Under the pieces are notes generated by a model. It was not told where the DNA came from and searched no databases. It saw nothing but the letters and a program-made list of their open reading frames with translations. This document shows, piece by piece, positions 33,681 to 44,852 of a DNA stretch of 48,486 nucleotides. The translations under genes were made by a program, and so were the position numbers. Positions within the stretch are counted from its first letter, which is position 1. The number at the start of each line of letters is the position of its first letter. The stretch is from Dichomitus squalens LYAD-421 SS1. Its lineage: Eukaryota > Basidiomycota > Agaricomycetes > Polyporales > Polyporaceae. Location of the stretch: the NCBI RefSeq assembly GCF_000275845.1, contig NW_006766896.1, forward strand, positions 144,527 to 193,012, in the 5' to 3' direction.

Positions 33681-34096
33681 AATGGCGTGGCACCAGAGCA
33701 GGAGAGACATGCACGGATCAAGGGAGAGCAGAGTCGGACCAGTGAGCCTCGTTCAGGGCTCGTCTGCCAAGCTGGCGCCAGGCAAGTATGGACCCAGTGA
33801 TCCGGCCCGTATCCCCGTGCCGAGCGATGGGCAAGCGCAAATCGAGACGCCAAGTTCTACTTAGATCTTCAAGCTGCGGTTTGGGCAGTCCTCCAAGCAT
33901 GGCAGCAAAAACGGCATGCGGATATTCCAGTGGGTCCCTTAATGCCGTCTTCTATACATGCTCAAAGGCTGACGTACGGGCTCTGCTGAGTCTGTGGTTG
34001 CCAGTATCCGCTAGTCACCACCTGAGCCGCCACCAATCAACTCCATTCTTGCTGGCATGCAGGTGCCTGGAATTGCTCATGACGGGATAATCGGGG

Positions 34097-34531
34097 AAAT
34101 CACGAAATCTTGTCCCACCTCTGACGGAAGAATGACTGCCTTCTCTCCAGGAGTGCGGCGTACATTGCGGCGCAGATGGTGTACCCATATCCTGGCTCGA
34201 GCACCGACCAGAACGCGCCCTCGAGCGCGGCGTTCAGCCCATCCAAGTGCGGCGGGATGAGCATGGGGATATCGGGGTGCGTCACGGTCTTGTGGAGGTA
34301 GCGCACGATCGCGGCGGAATCGGACACGCTCGCGCCTGTGCTTGGGTCGTGGATGACGGGCAGGGTGTACAGCGGGGTGCCATCACGGCGTTTCTCTGCG
34401 GAGTCGCGCCGACCTTTTTGCAGAGCGGGTACTCGACCCAGACGGTCTTGTACCGGAGGCCCTTGATGTTCAGCGAGAATCTGCCGTCCAGCGCCATGTT
34501 TGAACGATCGCGTCACAAGGTGTGTTGGCAT
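34097..34531 (-). pseudogene. glutathione S-transferase relic (N-terminal domain)
   Basis: Minus strand. From an ATG at 34497 the thioredoxin-fold start is readable (SLNIKGLRYKTVWVEYP, then LCKKVGA). A frameshift near 34410 moves to the frame with DGTPLYTLPVIHDPSTGA, then SVSDSAAIVRYL, which is the glutathione-binding region of fungal GSTs (cis-Pro in LPV, then SDS). Recognisable homology ends around 34130 at RRQSFFRQRW with a stop at about 34097. Most of the all-helical C-terminal domain and the usual first exon (the start of the domain, including the SxxTWK segment) are missing. It is a truncated, frameshifted copy with no activity expected. Confidence 0.75.
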
Positions 34532-34559
34532 GGTACTGTAATGTACTCACCGATTATTC

Positions 34560-34670
34560 CATGTATTTGGAGGCCATGTCATGTATTTGGAGACCATGCC
34601 ATGTATTTGGAGACCATGTCATGTATTTGGAGACCATGTCATGTATTTGGAGACCATGCCATGTATCTGG
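34560..34670. repeat. 20-bp minisatellite, about 5.5 units
   Basis: Direct tandem repeat of a 20-base unit (ATGTATTTGGAGACCATGTC, with C or T near the end and one G for A), starting at 34561 and ending in a partial unit with ATGTATCTGG. Units are nearly identical, so the array is young. Unit length is not a multiple of three, arguing against coding. It lies just upstream of the GST relic. Confidence 0.97.
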
Positions 34671-34941
34671 CATTGCTAGGTATGTCGGAGAACACGATCG
34701 GCTCGCTCATATCTGGCAGTTAATGACACAGCGAGGGAAGGATCGCTATGTCTATCAGTCACCTCACTGTAGATTATTGCATCCTCCTTGAAATCGACGG
34801 GTACTGCCGAAGAATCGTACATCGTCTATGTAGAAACTATAGCGTGCAGCGCATGTGGCGCCAGCTGATGATAGGGGACCTGATCCTACATTCTACACCG
34901 ACTGCATCTCCGACAGCCTGGCTGGTATTAATCGCAACCAA

Positions 34942-36595
34942 CTATTCTCCCATCGGTGCAATGGCCGCCACACACCTCAATCCAAGCCAAGGGAACGTCA
35001 GAATGAACGAGTCGTCTGATCGCCCAGGACGTGCGGGCTGAGGTCCGAAATGCTCACTTGTGGGCCGTTCGACACGAGCTATGCGGAACGAATACTTCCA
35101 CTGATCACCATCACTTACGCCGGTCAGCGTACACACGTGAGGCATCCTCCTATGTTTTGACCACTCACCGTTCCCCGAGTACCAATCAGCCCGGGGGCTG
35201 TGCACGGATTTTAGCAAGCCAGCGTCTCGGATTCGACGAAGCAACCCCTTGTGCAGTGTGACCTCTGGCTGCACCCCCAACCCCCAGTTGTCCGTCACGA
35301 TCTCCAGCGTGATGCTCTCGAGACGAGCAAAGATCCCGGCCGGAGCGGAGAGCAGCTCATCCAGGCTGTCGAAGTCCAGCGACCGCGCGGGAGAGAGCGG
35401 GTCGTCCAATGCCAGATACTTGACAGGTATCCTCGTCCACAGACGAATGCAGATCGCACGGAGAGGTGGGGGCGAGCGCTGCGCGCTAATTGGTGCAAGG
35501 ACGGGTGCGAAGAAGGTCGTTCTGGAGGCGCGGACGCTGCCGTTGTCCTTGACGCCGATAGAGAGGTACTCGAGCACGCAACATCTCGCCAGCGCGGACC
35601 CGAAGCCTGCGAACGTTTGACCTGTCGTGCGAGCGGAAGGTAGAAAGTAAATATATGAATCAGGGCTGTGCGCGCGGACGTGGCTGTGCCGCTCACTCCC
35701 CTATCCTGGAAGGGTCGACGACATCACTGATGTTCTGGAGGTTCGGAGCAACTGCGGAGGATAGAAAGGTGCACAGCTCCCGAAGGTCGTCCGTGGTGCC
35801 GCAGCCTACGGCGGGTGCCGTCAAGGTCCCCGGATTGAGCACGCGCTCTAAAAGACCGTACCATACGGACGAGCGCACGTTGTCGTTGATGATTAGCTGA
35901 GCGAGCTCGAACGTCTGCCTATGAAGGCCGACCAGCAAGATAGGCTTGGGGTCTTGCAAGTCGATGAGCTCCATGCAGTGCACGTCGAACGCGGTGAGCA
36001 GGAACGGGAAGATGGACGAGATGCCACTGCACCGATGGAGCACGAGCTTCTTCAGTTGGACCGGAGGCTGTCTCGCGTTCGCAAGTGGCCAAGGCTCTCT
36101 GTGGTGGGAACCGGTGATACAGAGTGTTTGTAGGTTGGTTAGGGAGGGCAGTATTGATGTGAGGGCGATGAAGTCGCTGAGAGAGCGCTGGGTAGTGACG
36201 GAGAACCTATGGCAGCGCAGCTCCTGGATGCAGCTCGCAAGCTGAGGGTGGGTAGCGCAAAAATGAGCGAATCGTTCGCTTTCTCCCCTGACCATGACGG
36301 CAGAGAAGAAACGGCGGCAAGAGAGATGGCGCCACAGCTTGCAGACCAGGGTACATGCTGACAGCGACCAGCCGGCATCATTCAGAATCCCAAAGATTAT
36401 GTCCAATAGCTCTGTGGGCAACATGTCGTTGATGAGACACCGGTGGGCGACAGGGGGGTCGGCAGTTCGTGAGTCCAGGAGCTCGACTTTGTCGCTTGTC
36501 TGCATGGCCTGCGCCTCGGGGTTGACCGAAGACATCGTACGGCTCTTCCGCCCCGCCAGACTATATGATCGTAGTAATGTCACCCTGCGTTGCAC
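34942..36595 (-). CDS. F-box domain protein (two exons)
   Basis: Putative substrate adaptor of an SCF ubiquitin ligase. Exon 1 is 36595-35728; the intron is 35727-35622, using a GTGATG donor and a CACGACAG acceptor; exon 2 is 35621-34942. Phases match, giving 515 aa. The F-box-like segment is at about residues 57-100 (INDMLPTELLDIIFGIL, then SLSACTLVCKLWRHLS). The rest is Leu-rich with LRR-like spacing (LTSILPSLTNLQTLCITG; NLQNISQTFAGFGSALARC; CVLEYLSIGVKDNG), typical of Agaricomycete F-box proteins. The first ATG could instead be an internal Met near residue 21. A GTGAGT near 35165 might mark another intron, which would change the C-terminal 70 residues. It is the only intact gene in the island between two repeat B copies. 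Its target is unknown. Confidence 0.75.
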
Positions 36596-36964
36596 AGATT
36601 AGATTCGATGCTCCCCTGGGGATTCGAGAGAACCCTCACCGCATTCTGATCAGCTTAGACGTTGGGCGTAAGTCGCAGGAGTTGAACACGGAGGATAAGC
36701 TGCGATCTCTCCAAGAAGTCACACGGTAACGGGCGTGCTCGGGCAGTACCCCGCCCCTAGCGCCAAAGCATGCTTGATGGAGTCGTGAAATGTGGCTATG
36801 AATGTTGATCAGGACGGCGTGGATGTGCGGCATTATGGACGCATGCTGCGGTAAGTGCAAACCCGAACGCTAGTCGTGTTCCATCAATGAGCGCGAGCGA
36901 CACAAGCAGCCAGTATGGAAGATCGAGAAGGAGCTGTATCCTCGTATGTCACGCATGACCACTC

Positions 36965-37075
36965 ACTAGAGATGATAGGACGACCATAGGCGAACCTGTT
37001 GCATGCCATCCGACGACCTTGTTCGGGCGATGTCGATATACGGGGCCGGGAGCTCATCACAGTATGCTGCAGTAT
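36965..37075 (+). repeat. repeat B copy 5
   Basis: Contains GATGATAGGACGACCATAGG, GCATGCCATCCGACGACCTT, GTTCGGGCGATGTCGATA and GGGGCCGGGAGC. It lies upstream of the unit 5 HPC2 relic. Together with copy 4 it brackets the GST, minisatellite and F-box island. Confidence 0.72.
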
Positions 37076-37489
37076 GGCTGAAAAAGGACGCTGCTATGAA
37101 GCTGTCGTATTACTGTTATGCGCATTGACTCAGTCCCAGAGCAGAGAGAGAAGAGACCAGTGAATCTCGTCCAGCTCGTCTCGCTGCTCCCTTCATGCTG
37201 GCGCCGAGCAGAGCAGCTCCGGTCCGTGAACCCGGCCCGTGCGCTAATGGGCAAGCGCGAGTTCAGACGTGTGCATTCTCCTTGCGACTAACTCCTCATG
37301 CTCAGTAGCCCGCTCCCTGGCGACCCTACATACCTCCCGCCGCGCATGTACCTATTATCACTCAAGCAAGACGCGGCAGCATCTCTTCATGCAGGTTATG
37401 CAACCAAGAAGCTGCTTCTTCTGATCCTGTCAGTGACCTCCTTCCGCGCACTTAGTCCTTTGACATCTCCGGACCATTCGGTATGAGAT

Positions 37490-39340
37490 CAAGCGTAATA
37501 GGCCCATCACTAGCGAGCGACATCTCAGAGCTTGCGACTGCTTCTGAATATTGCCCGGTTCCGGTGCGGGTCTCAACTCAGCACAGTGCGAGCGATTGAA
37601 GGCCAGTCTGCACTCGGTGGAGCTTGGACAAAGGGCAAGGGCGGAAGACAAGTCATGGTGAGCGCATACATTCGACGTCCTGGGCTTGCGCACTGTCCTG
37701 CCGCAAAAGTCTGTCGTGAAGCTGCGCATGTGGCGAGTAGGCAGAGCGCCCACTGATGTTCGCCTTGCGCAAACCGTCCGGGGGGACCATTTACGCTTCC
37801 GATATGCGTTGTCTACGACACCTGCTCCACGCGGCAATCTTCTCGAGCTCTATCTCTCAACGTTGAAACAGTCGGCTCCGTTGCTGAAGCGTATATCTGG
37901 GTAGCGGAAGACTTGCGTCATGGTCCTACGATACGGTCGACCCGATGGCTTCCATGTATAGCACGGAAACGTGCCCCTAGGCCTCCTGAACAAGTGCGTC
38001 CTTCACTCTACACTGTCTGGGCCTTGCCTTGCGCAAGCGCCTCTGTCTACATGCATTTCCTTCTGCGCATATATGCATGGTCAAGGAGATTTGATAGGGT
38101 ATCAGGGCGAGAGGATGTGCCGATTTCAATGATCTTGCTTCCGGCTCCCCGCGGCGTCCAAGCATAGTCTGTCCCAACCCAAGTCTTCATCGTCCGAGTT
38201 GATTGCATCATTCTTGTCCCCAAGGTGGTTCACGCTGTACATGTATTTCCCTTTATTCTTTGGGTTCCTGAATGAAAGACGGCATGTTACCCCTTGAACT
38301 TCTGTAATTACGTGTTGTGCGGGCTTGGACAGTGTGCAGACAAGCTTCTGGCTTCGCACCGTCCTGTCGCCTACAGCTACCACTGATACATCCACAATAC
38401 TCAATAGGTATACGCAATGATACATTCACCTACCTGCAGACACTCGATAGAGATGCCCAAATTGAACAAGATCAGTGTCTCACCTTTGCCTCAGTGCCTG
38501 CCGTTTTCTCCGCCGCACTATCGACAGCCAGCCAGAGTCTTATCGCGCTCTTTTTCGCTGCCGGACCCTACTGCCTCCGACCGTTCTCCGACGTTCTACT
38601 CCGGCCTCAGCCGACGAAGATGGCAAGGTGGAGACAGAAGCAGGGATGCAAGACCAGTCGGTCTTCCTATCCGATGGCGAGGACGGCGGAAAGTCACAGA
38701 GGCAGCTTTTAGACGGTAGGTCAGATGACTGCGGAGCGCAAGAATGCAGTGGTTCAGTGCTGTGAACATGCGCAGAGCGTGTCGCTGACTTCGGTTCCTG
38801 ACTCGAAGCACCCATTCTATTCGAAGCTTGTGCAGGCGATCGAGGTGCTGAAGTAGGCGGTCGCAAAGTGCGCAGGTCGCAGTCAAGGCGACCATTCTTG
38901 AGATGTATGGAGAATCCTTCAGTCTCGTGCTGACGTTGTTCCTGTTTCACATCGTCATCACGCCGGTACATCCTTCCTTGTAGCCCGTCGATCAGCAGAG
39001 ATGCGCATATGCTGACGTCTCCGCAGAAACGTATCAAGCTGATGATGTGACGGAACCTGATCATCAACGGGGAGAATGCGCTTGTCGCGGAGCTTCGTGT
39101 TCTGGCCGAGGAAAATTGTCCGAAGGGGTGGGAGAAGAGTGCCATACGACAAGGTATGTCAGGCACACCAACTGCCTGATGATGTTTTCATCTGATCCCT
39201 CAGCGAGCACGGATTTACGTATGGATTAGTATTCCTCCTCCTCACGTCATCACCTGGGCTGTGTTCGTGTTTGGCGCAGTCCGCCGCCGTGGCACAGGCT
39301 TGGAGGAGAGGCAAGGAGTATTATGAACTGCGGGTCGTTC
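37490..39340 (+). pseudogene. HPC2/ubinuclein-like relic, unit 5, left part
   Basis: Diverged copy of the HPC2 gene. Recognisable are the exon 1 end (KGKGGRQVM at a GTGAGC near 37660), the start of exon 2 near 37900-37960, the linker exon near 38450-38710 (QDQSVFLSDGEDGG), the ubinuclein middle exon near 38805-38950 (KHPFYSKLVQAIEVLK followed by an in-frame TAG) and the KRIKLMM...NLIINGENALVAELRVLAEE exon near 39027-39155. It ends at about 39340, where an 8.3-kb transposon begins. The remaining 3' part resumes after that element. Confidence 0.75.
39331..39340. repeat. candidate target-site duplication, left copy
   Basis: Ten bases, CGGGTCGTTC, identical to 47647-47656. A perfect 10-bp direct repeat flanking the element fits the 8-11 bp duplication typical of Mutator-like (MULE) transposons. 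Confidence 0.65.
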
Positions 39341-39353
39341 GAGAGTGCGCGAA

Positions 39354-39373
39354 CTACCGGGTGCTAGGAGCTT
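39354..39373 (+). repeat. left terminal inverted repeat core
   Basis: CTACCGGGTGCTAGGAGCTT. Pairs with the reverse complement of 47615-47634 with two mismatches. Confidence 0.7.
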
Positions 39374-40089
39374 TGCTAACTTGCGCCCCCTCAAATTAAG
39401 CCTCACACACGGGACTCACGTGAGTGCTAGCGTGCGATAATCTGACATACCTTCCTCCCACATAGCCTTGACTATTGGACTCTCTGTCGCTGCTCAACAC
39501 CTCTGCATCAGGTACAGACCCTCCCTCGTCGTCCCCTGGCGCCTACGCGCCCTCGGCCCTCGGCCCTCGCGCATGCTCGCCCCTGGTGGACACCAAGACA
39601 CGCGCTCAAACTCCCCTGCTAGTACGCCGTTTAGGTGCACTGAGCATCCACTGCTTGAGCTCCTTGTATCATCTAGGTACTGTATTGTGTTCAGGAGATC
39701 TGTGTATATGTTGAGAGCAGTGACAACCTGTCTCCGAACGGCGCTTGCTGGACTCAGCTGCCTCGTAGCGCGCATTGTCTTACATCTAGCTTCCAGCCTC
39801 TTTCTGAAAGCCAAATGCCTTAGTATATTTTTCGCACACTGTACTATTGATAAAGTATTAGAATACAGAGTCTTTCTGGGATAATGCCACTGCTTTGACC
39901 TAGACAAACCTGACGATGATGTGCTCCCTCTGTAAGCGCCTGCTGCCTGGCTTATCCAGGCATGCTATGCGTTGACAGCTTGGCACAATCACCTGAGTGC
40001 GCAATCGTGGCATTCTGATGCAACGAATGCCTTACTATAGAGAATCAGCATCGTGATGGTGTTTCGATGATATGTCAGGTAACTTGAAC

Positions 40090-40215
40090 ACCGGGCCTAA
40101 CTTGCACTAGCTTGTGTCGACTTGTGATGCCTTGAGTGGACTTACCTGAGCTTGCACTAGCTTACTCTCACTGGGACTCACGGTCTGTAGCTTTTGAAAA
40201 CTTGAGGAAGCTTTG
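40090..40215 (+). repeat. short direct repeats in left non-coding arm of the transposon
   Basis: CTTGCACTAGCTT occurs twice, 50 bases apart (40101 and 40151), within a run of related ACTTG, GCTT and CTTGAG words. The pattern suggests transposase-binding subterminal motifs, though this is inference. The rest of 39374-40783 holds no supported gene. Confidence 0.55.
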
Positions 40216-41790
40216 AGCTCAAAGGACGACTTCGTGCAATGTAAACTGAGCACAGCAACCGCATCTCTGGCATTCCGAGACCCTTTGAACTCTACCTTGT
40301 CTCTGGGTACCGACTGCATCCCAGAGTGCATGCCATACTATCAGTTTTGTCCTCCTCCTTCAACTTTGCACTGGGTACCTCAGCATTGCTCATCTTCCAA
40401 CTGTGTTTCACATCTCATCTCCGAGTCATCCACAGGCTGATAGTAGCGCCTGGTTTGTCTGAATTATCCACATCACCCATCGGCTCCCAGTCATCCCATA
40501 CTTCATTGAATTATTCCTTATGTGATATATCGTTGATATGAACCACTTCACATACCATAGGAAAACCCCGTTCTGTTCCCCATCCTCCCTTATCTGTTCG
40601 CGTTTTACCGGCGCCTAACCTCTCGTCCAACCATATGCCCACTGGTTCTAATTGTCGAGCATCTCTAGCTTGTCCGTTTGGCTCAAAACTTTGCGTACCG
40701 GCTCTGTAGTACCCATACGTGTGTCTAAAAGTGTTACAGCACTGCATTATAGTATAGGGAATATCTGAAAAGCCTAGCGTATCTTAGAATCTCCTCCTCT
40801 TCTGCACCCGTAAGCTTCGCCTCCGTGCAACCTCATTGTCTTCGGTAGGTGGGTCTCTTGAAGTCAGGGACTCCTGTGAGTCTCCGGAGCGTCCACGTAA
40901 ACGTTTCTGAGTGCCCTTCGGCTCCGCTCCGTCGCTATCTTCAAGAGCAGAGTGGTGGGGGTTTGACAATGTGGGACTATGGACCCCAGGAAAGCGGGTT
41001 AGACCTGGGCTGCTTGGTTCAGGCCAGATGAACGAGCTTCTATCAAGCGAGTGTACATAGGCGATGGGATCAGGGATGTCGCACTCGAAGGCTGGATCAT
41101 GGTCTATGGGATCTGAGGAATCAACAATGAGAGTATGCCAAAGGTGAGGATCGCGAAATTCCGCATCATCTAGCTGCTGAGTAGCAGCAAGAGCAGCCTC
41201 GGAGGTTGAGAGATGACGGGTGATTGAGTATCCATTGAAGGAGCCGGCGGACGAATGGCTGCCTCTAAGGAGTGCATATATCGTAGCATCGTCTGCAGGT
41301 GGCCTGTCGAGGTAGCAGCGTAGAATGACAAGGTTTAGAAGGAGCTTTCCCAGGTGTGTGGCCAAAAAAACGGCTTCGTGATGTGTCACTGACGAGCCCT
41401 GTGAAAGCTCTTTGGTAAGGCGGGAGACAAGGGGTTCGACGAGAGATCGATCTCCGAGTAGGAGTGGCATAAGATATTTAAGACAGAATCTTGCTGCGAC
41501 GCGCTCCCGAGCCTTTTGTGGGACATCTACAAGCTCGGTGAAAAACTCCTCAGCCAGCGGAAATGCCCGGACCATCAGGACAGTCTCTAGCACCGCTGGG
41601 AAAGCGTCCTCTAGGGCATCCTCGAGAAACTTGTTCGTGTATTGATGTGCAGCTGCAGCGTCGTCTATGAGCCGTGTAGGCCATCTAAGGTTTCCGATCT
41701 GTGAGGGTGATACCATGTCAGCTCTGATCGTATGTGGCGACCTCATTTCTTCCCCTGACCTGATTCCTTGGGATTTCGTACATCTTGTAC

Positions 41791-42397
41791 TCATTCCTCT
41801 GTTCAGAGAGTGCTCGAGCGCATCTATGGGCAGGAATCGACGTCCTGATGGGTTGTTTCTGCTCTGAGCGAGTGTACTTGTTGCCTGTGTACCATTCAAT
41901 ACGGACGTACAGCCCACGTCGTTCAGGCTGAGCTTCTTCGATCTCGATTATCCTGCAGGGATAGTATAGCATGGTGTCCATTGTAGAAGTGTTGGTAGTT
42001 TGCAGGAGGAGCCATTGCGAGAGCCTTTGTGCATGCATAAGATTCAACGTGAAACGAAAATGGTACTGCAACACGTACATCGAGTTATCCCACATAGGAG
42101 CGTTTGAACAGTAGGGACAGAGCCATAGAACCTTGGGATCATTGATATTGTCAGGCAAGCCAAATTGCTCCTCTATACAGTCCTTGTGAGACCACTTCTC
42201 GCATCGGCTGCATCCAACAACCATGCGTCCATCCCGAGGATCATCTGTAATGGGGGGGATGGATGTTATGCACACTGCACAGTTATAGTCACCAATGCTG
42301 GACATGGAAGTGTCTGAAGGCTCCCGAGAGTGTAAGAGACGCATGCCGTTGGTGTCTGGGTCATTGACTGCCTCTTCAATAAACTCTTGAACGGTAT
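41791..42397 (-). other. PHD finger module
   Basis: The ligands are C1172 and C1175 (NCAVC), C1195 and C1198 (GCSRC), H1203 (WSHKDC), C1206, then C1226 and C1229 (LWLCPYC). This is a complete C4HC3 PHD finger with the usual Trp before the last pair. After it comes a conserved-looking segment (IIEIEEAQPERRGLYVRIEW). The next intron (41790-41742) is proposed because frame changes here and a 49-nt GTACAA...ATGAG interval restores it. A frameshift is the alternative. Confidence 0.72.
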
Positions 42398-42674
42398 CTT
42401 CAGCAAATGAGTGCAGATGATGTGAGCAAGGCACTTAGACCATTCTCGAAGAGGTGCTCACCATGCGATGGTCTCCGACTGGCGTGCGGCTCCTGCAGAA
42501 GCTTGTGCACACTGGGAAGATCATCACTATCTGAGACTTCGCCACCATCTAGCGGTCCGATGGGGTTACGATTATAAGCATCGATCGAAGCTTGGATGGA
42601 CGACATTGTACTAAAAGTGGTCTGGGATTGGTTAGGTACGTTTACACTCAACTGACAGAATAGGAAAACCACAC

Positions 42675-44183
42675 CTGTTCGCCAGAGTTACGGTGATAGA
42701 ACACAATCCCAGTACATCGTGTAGGTGTAGTTACCATCGTCGCTGACCCGACGTGGTGCAACAACCCATCACCCTGCATAGAGTCGTAGTCATATGTCAT
42801 GTCACCCAGGACAACCTGTGCAGTGTAGTGGCCACGCTTGGGATGAAAGAGCACCTGCCCGACAATCTGATAGTCCACCAAGCTTGAATTGCTAGTGAAT
42901 GAACCGATTGATGAGCTGCTTTGGCCGACACTGAGAGGTGAAGCCGTTGATAGGGAGAAGTGGAGGGGGAATGTGACGCTATGAGCAGATTTAGATGCGT
43001 AGGCAGCAGCTGTATCGTTTCGTGTCTCCGGAACGACCATGAGAACCTGAGGCCAGAGTGTACGCACACCACAGACTGTAAGAGGAAGATCGCATCCTTC
43101 GTGGGGGCAGAGTAACTCTTGTTGACGAAGACGGTGCATGAACGCTTCTTTGTTCCAGTCTTGCCCACCAGGACGCGTAGGTACGAAGAGTGAGAGGTAG
43201 TGTGCAAGACTGGTTGAGTCCCCATCGTGGCTGACCTCGGAGCGTAGGATATTCATCACTTTCGTGTCGCGGTTCGTGAGCGCAAAGCGTGTGACGATTG
43301 GTGAACGAGATGGGTAGCTGATATGTCCAGAAGAACAGACTGCGAGTGCTTCGTGCTGAACACCAAACATAGATGACACTTGCTCGTCGTCCATTTCCTA
43401 TGAAAAAAGATCCGTAGTGGTTACTGGGTGTACGTCGCATTTTCTGGTGGTATACACGTACTTGTATAGCCAGAGTTATCCAAGTCAGAGATGATCCATA
43501 ACCATTCGAGGGTGTAACAATATCCCAGCGCGTCTCGATGGCCTGACGTATAGAACAATGTATAGATGCGAAGGTGATATGTGGGGTGACGTCTCTCGAG
43601 GGAGCCAAGATCCAAGCTAGTCGAGTCTGATAATGAAAGAAGATCGTGCGGAGTATGGCCGGAGAGTCCTTGTGGTCGACACCAAGGATCTGGATGAAGC
43701 GCTGACGAGACTCGGGTGTCCACAGAACAAACGCACGGAATAGCAACTCGAGGACGGTGTCATAGAAGCATGAGTTCTTGTTCCATGTATAGGATTGCAG
43801 AGATCGTCTGGCTATGGCGTTTGAGGGCGACTGGGGAAACACTCCATCAGGACAGCTGAACGACTCTGCTGGTTTCGCGCTCCCCTTTGGTATGTGAGTG
43901 AGTTGTGTGGTGGACTGAGATCTTACGACACCCTTCGACGATGCCTTCGTATGACGCTTCGACTGGGAGCGAGCACGGCGAGCAGTAGATGGTCCAGACG
44001 AAGACGCACGTACTCCACTATGTGTATCATGCAGCGAAGAGGGAGCAGGCTCTGCCTGCACAAGAGCTTCATAAGTGTCTGGAGCACGCCCCGCCCATCG
44101 TTTTCGTTGAATCTCATGGATGGGAGCCGAGTAGAGCGAGACCGAGGTGCAGAAGGATTGTAATGGCCCGCTACAGGTGCATG
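42675..44183 (-). other. USP-like cysteine peptidase module (two exons)
   Basis: The first exon (44183-43462) ends a Ser/Arg-rich linker and gives the Cys box: YTWNKNSCFYDTVLELLFRA, matching the N-x-C-x-x-x-x-L-x-x-L pattern of ubiquitin-specific proteases. The second (43397-42675) has paired cysteines (CSSGH, CPHEGC) that could be the USP zinc-finger region, the LWPQVLMVVPE strand, then the His box FHPKRGHYTAQV and an acidic TYDYDSM. This order (Cys box, zinc ligands, GHY, then Asp) is the USP (C19) fold. Substrate unknown: it may remove ubiquitin from, or protect, the transposase. Confidence 0.7.
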
Positions 44184-44229
44184 CTGTCAGTCGCTCACAT
44201 GCTAAAATAAGGGGTAGACAAGTGCGTAC

Positions 44230-44797
44230 CCTTCGCAGCGTCATACTGAGCTTTGAGTTGATTGACATGGGCAAAGAGAGCTTCGATTCCTTGCGGAATC
44301 TGATGTGACTTCCCCGTAGCGTGATGGAGGAGAGAATGTTGCGTCTCAATAGGGTTGGATGTCTGAGGAATCTCTGAGTGCCGAAACTCGACGTCGGGAC
44401 CTTGCTGAAGAGCTGGGAAGATCATGGCAGCGATGTGGTCTTGCTCCCACCAGCTGATCCACTCTTGAAGGACAGTGGGGAAGTCAGTTCGAAGCCGCTG
44501 CATCGTCATGGTGAAAACTTCGGCGGATGTCGTGTCGAGGAGAGTGTTAATGGACGTTTCATAAGTGTCCTGAAGATGGGCTGGTACAATGGCCTTGTCC
44601 TTCTTGATACGCATCACAGAACACTGGAAGTGGACTCGACAACCTTGCTGATACTTGGAAGCATCCTCCAGAAAGCGAGCGCGCTCAAGCTTCTGTGCGG
44701 CACCAGAAAGCCGGTCCCAGCCTGCGATGCGAGAGATCATGGCATCTACAAACTCTTCAGCATGTGCAGATCGTTGCGCCTGGGAGAAGTCCATGAT
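44230..44797 (-). other. transposase exon: second Asp and catalytic Glu
   Basis: Opens with IMDFSQAQRSAHAEEF (second catalytic Asp followed by a His) and contains EWISWWEQDHIAAMIFPAL, then EIPQTSNPIETQHSLLHH, ATG, KSH, where NPIE supplies the third acidic residue of the DDE triad. The HHATG-type tail after the Glu is typical of this transposase group. The donor is AAG G|GTACGC; the 46-nt intron ends in GACTGACAG. Confidence 0.72.
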
Positions 44798-44852
44798 CTA
44801 GGGCACTGGGACATCAACAGATGAACGGCTGAAGAGCGACAAAGAACCGTAC

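Noticed and set aside
34560..34670. CRISPR-like array
   Set aside because: The 20-base units are directly adjacent with no unique spacers, and the genome is fungal. It is a minisatellite.
42991..44349. Single 452-codon open frame in the transposon
   Set aside because: Only its middle part is coding. The start runs through an exon of another frame and an intron, and the end runs past a GTACGT donor into intron and off-frame sequence.
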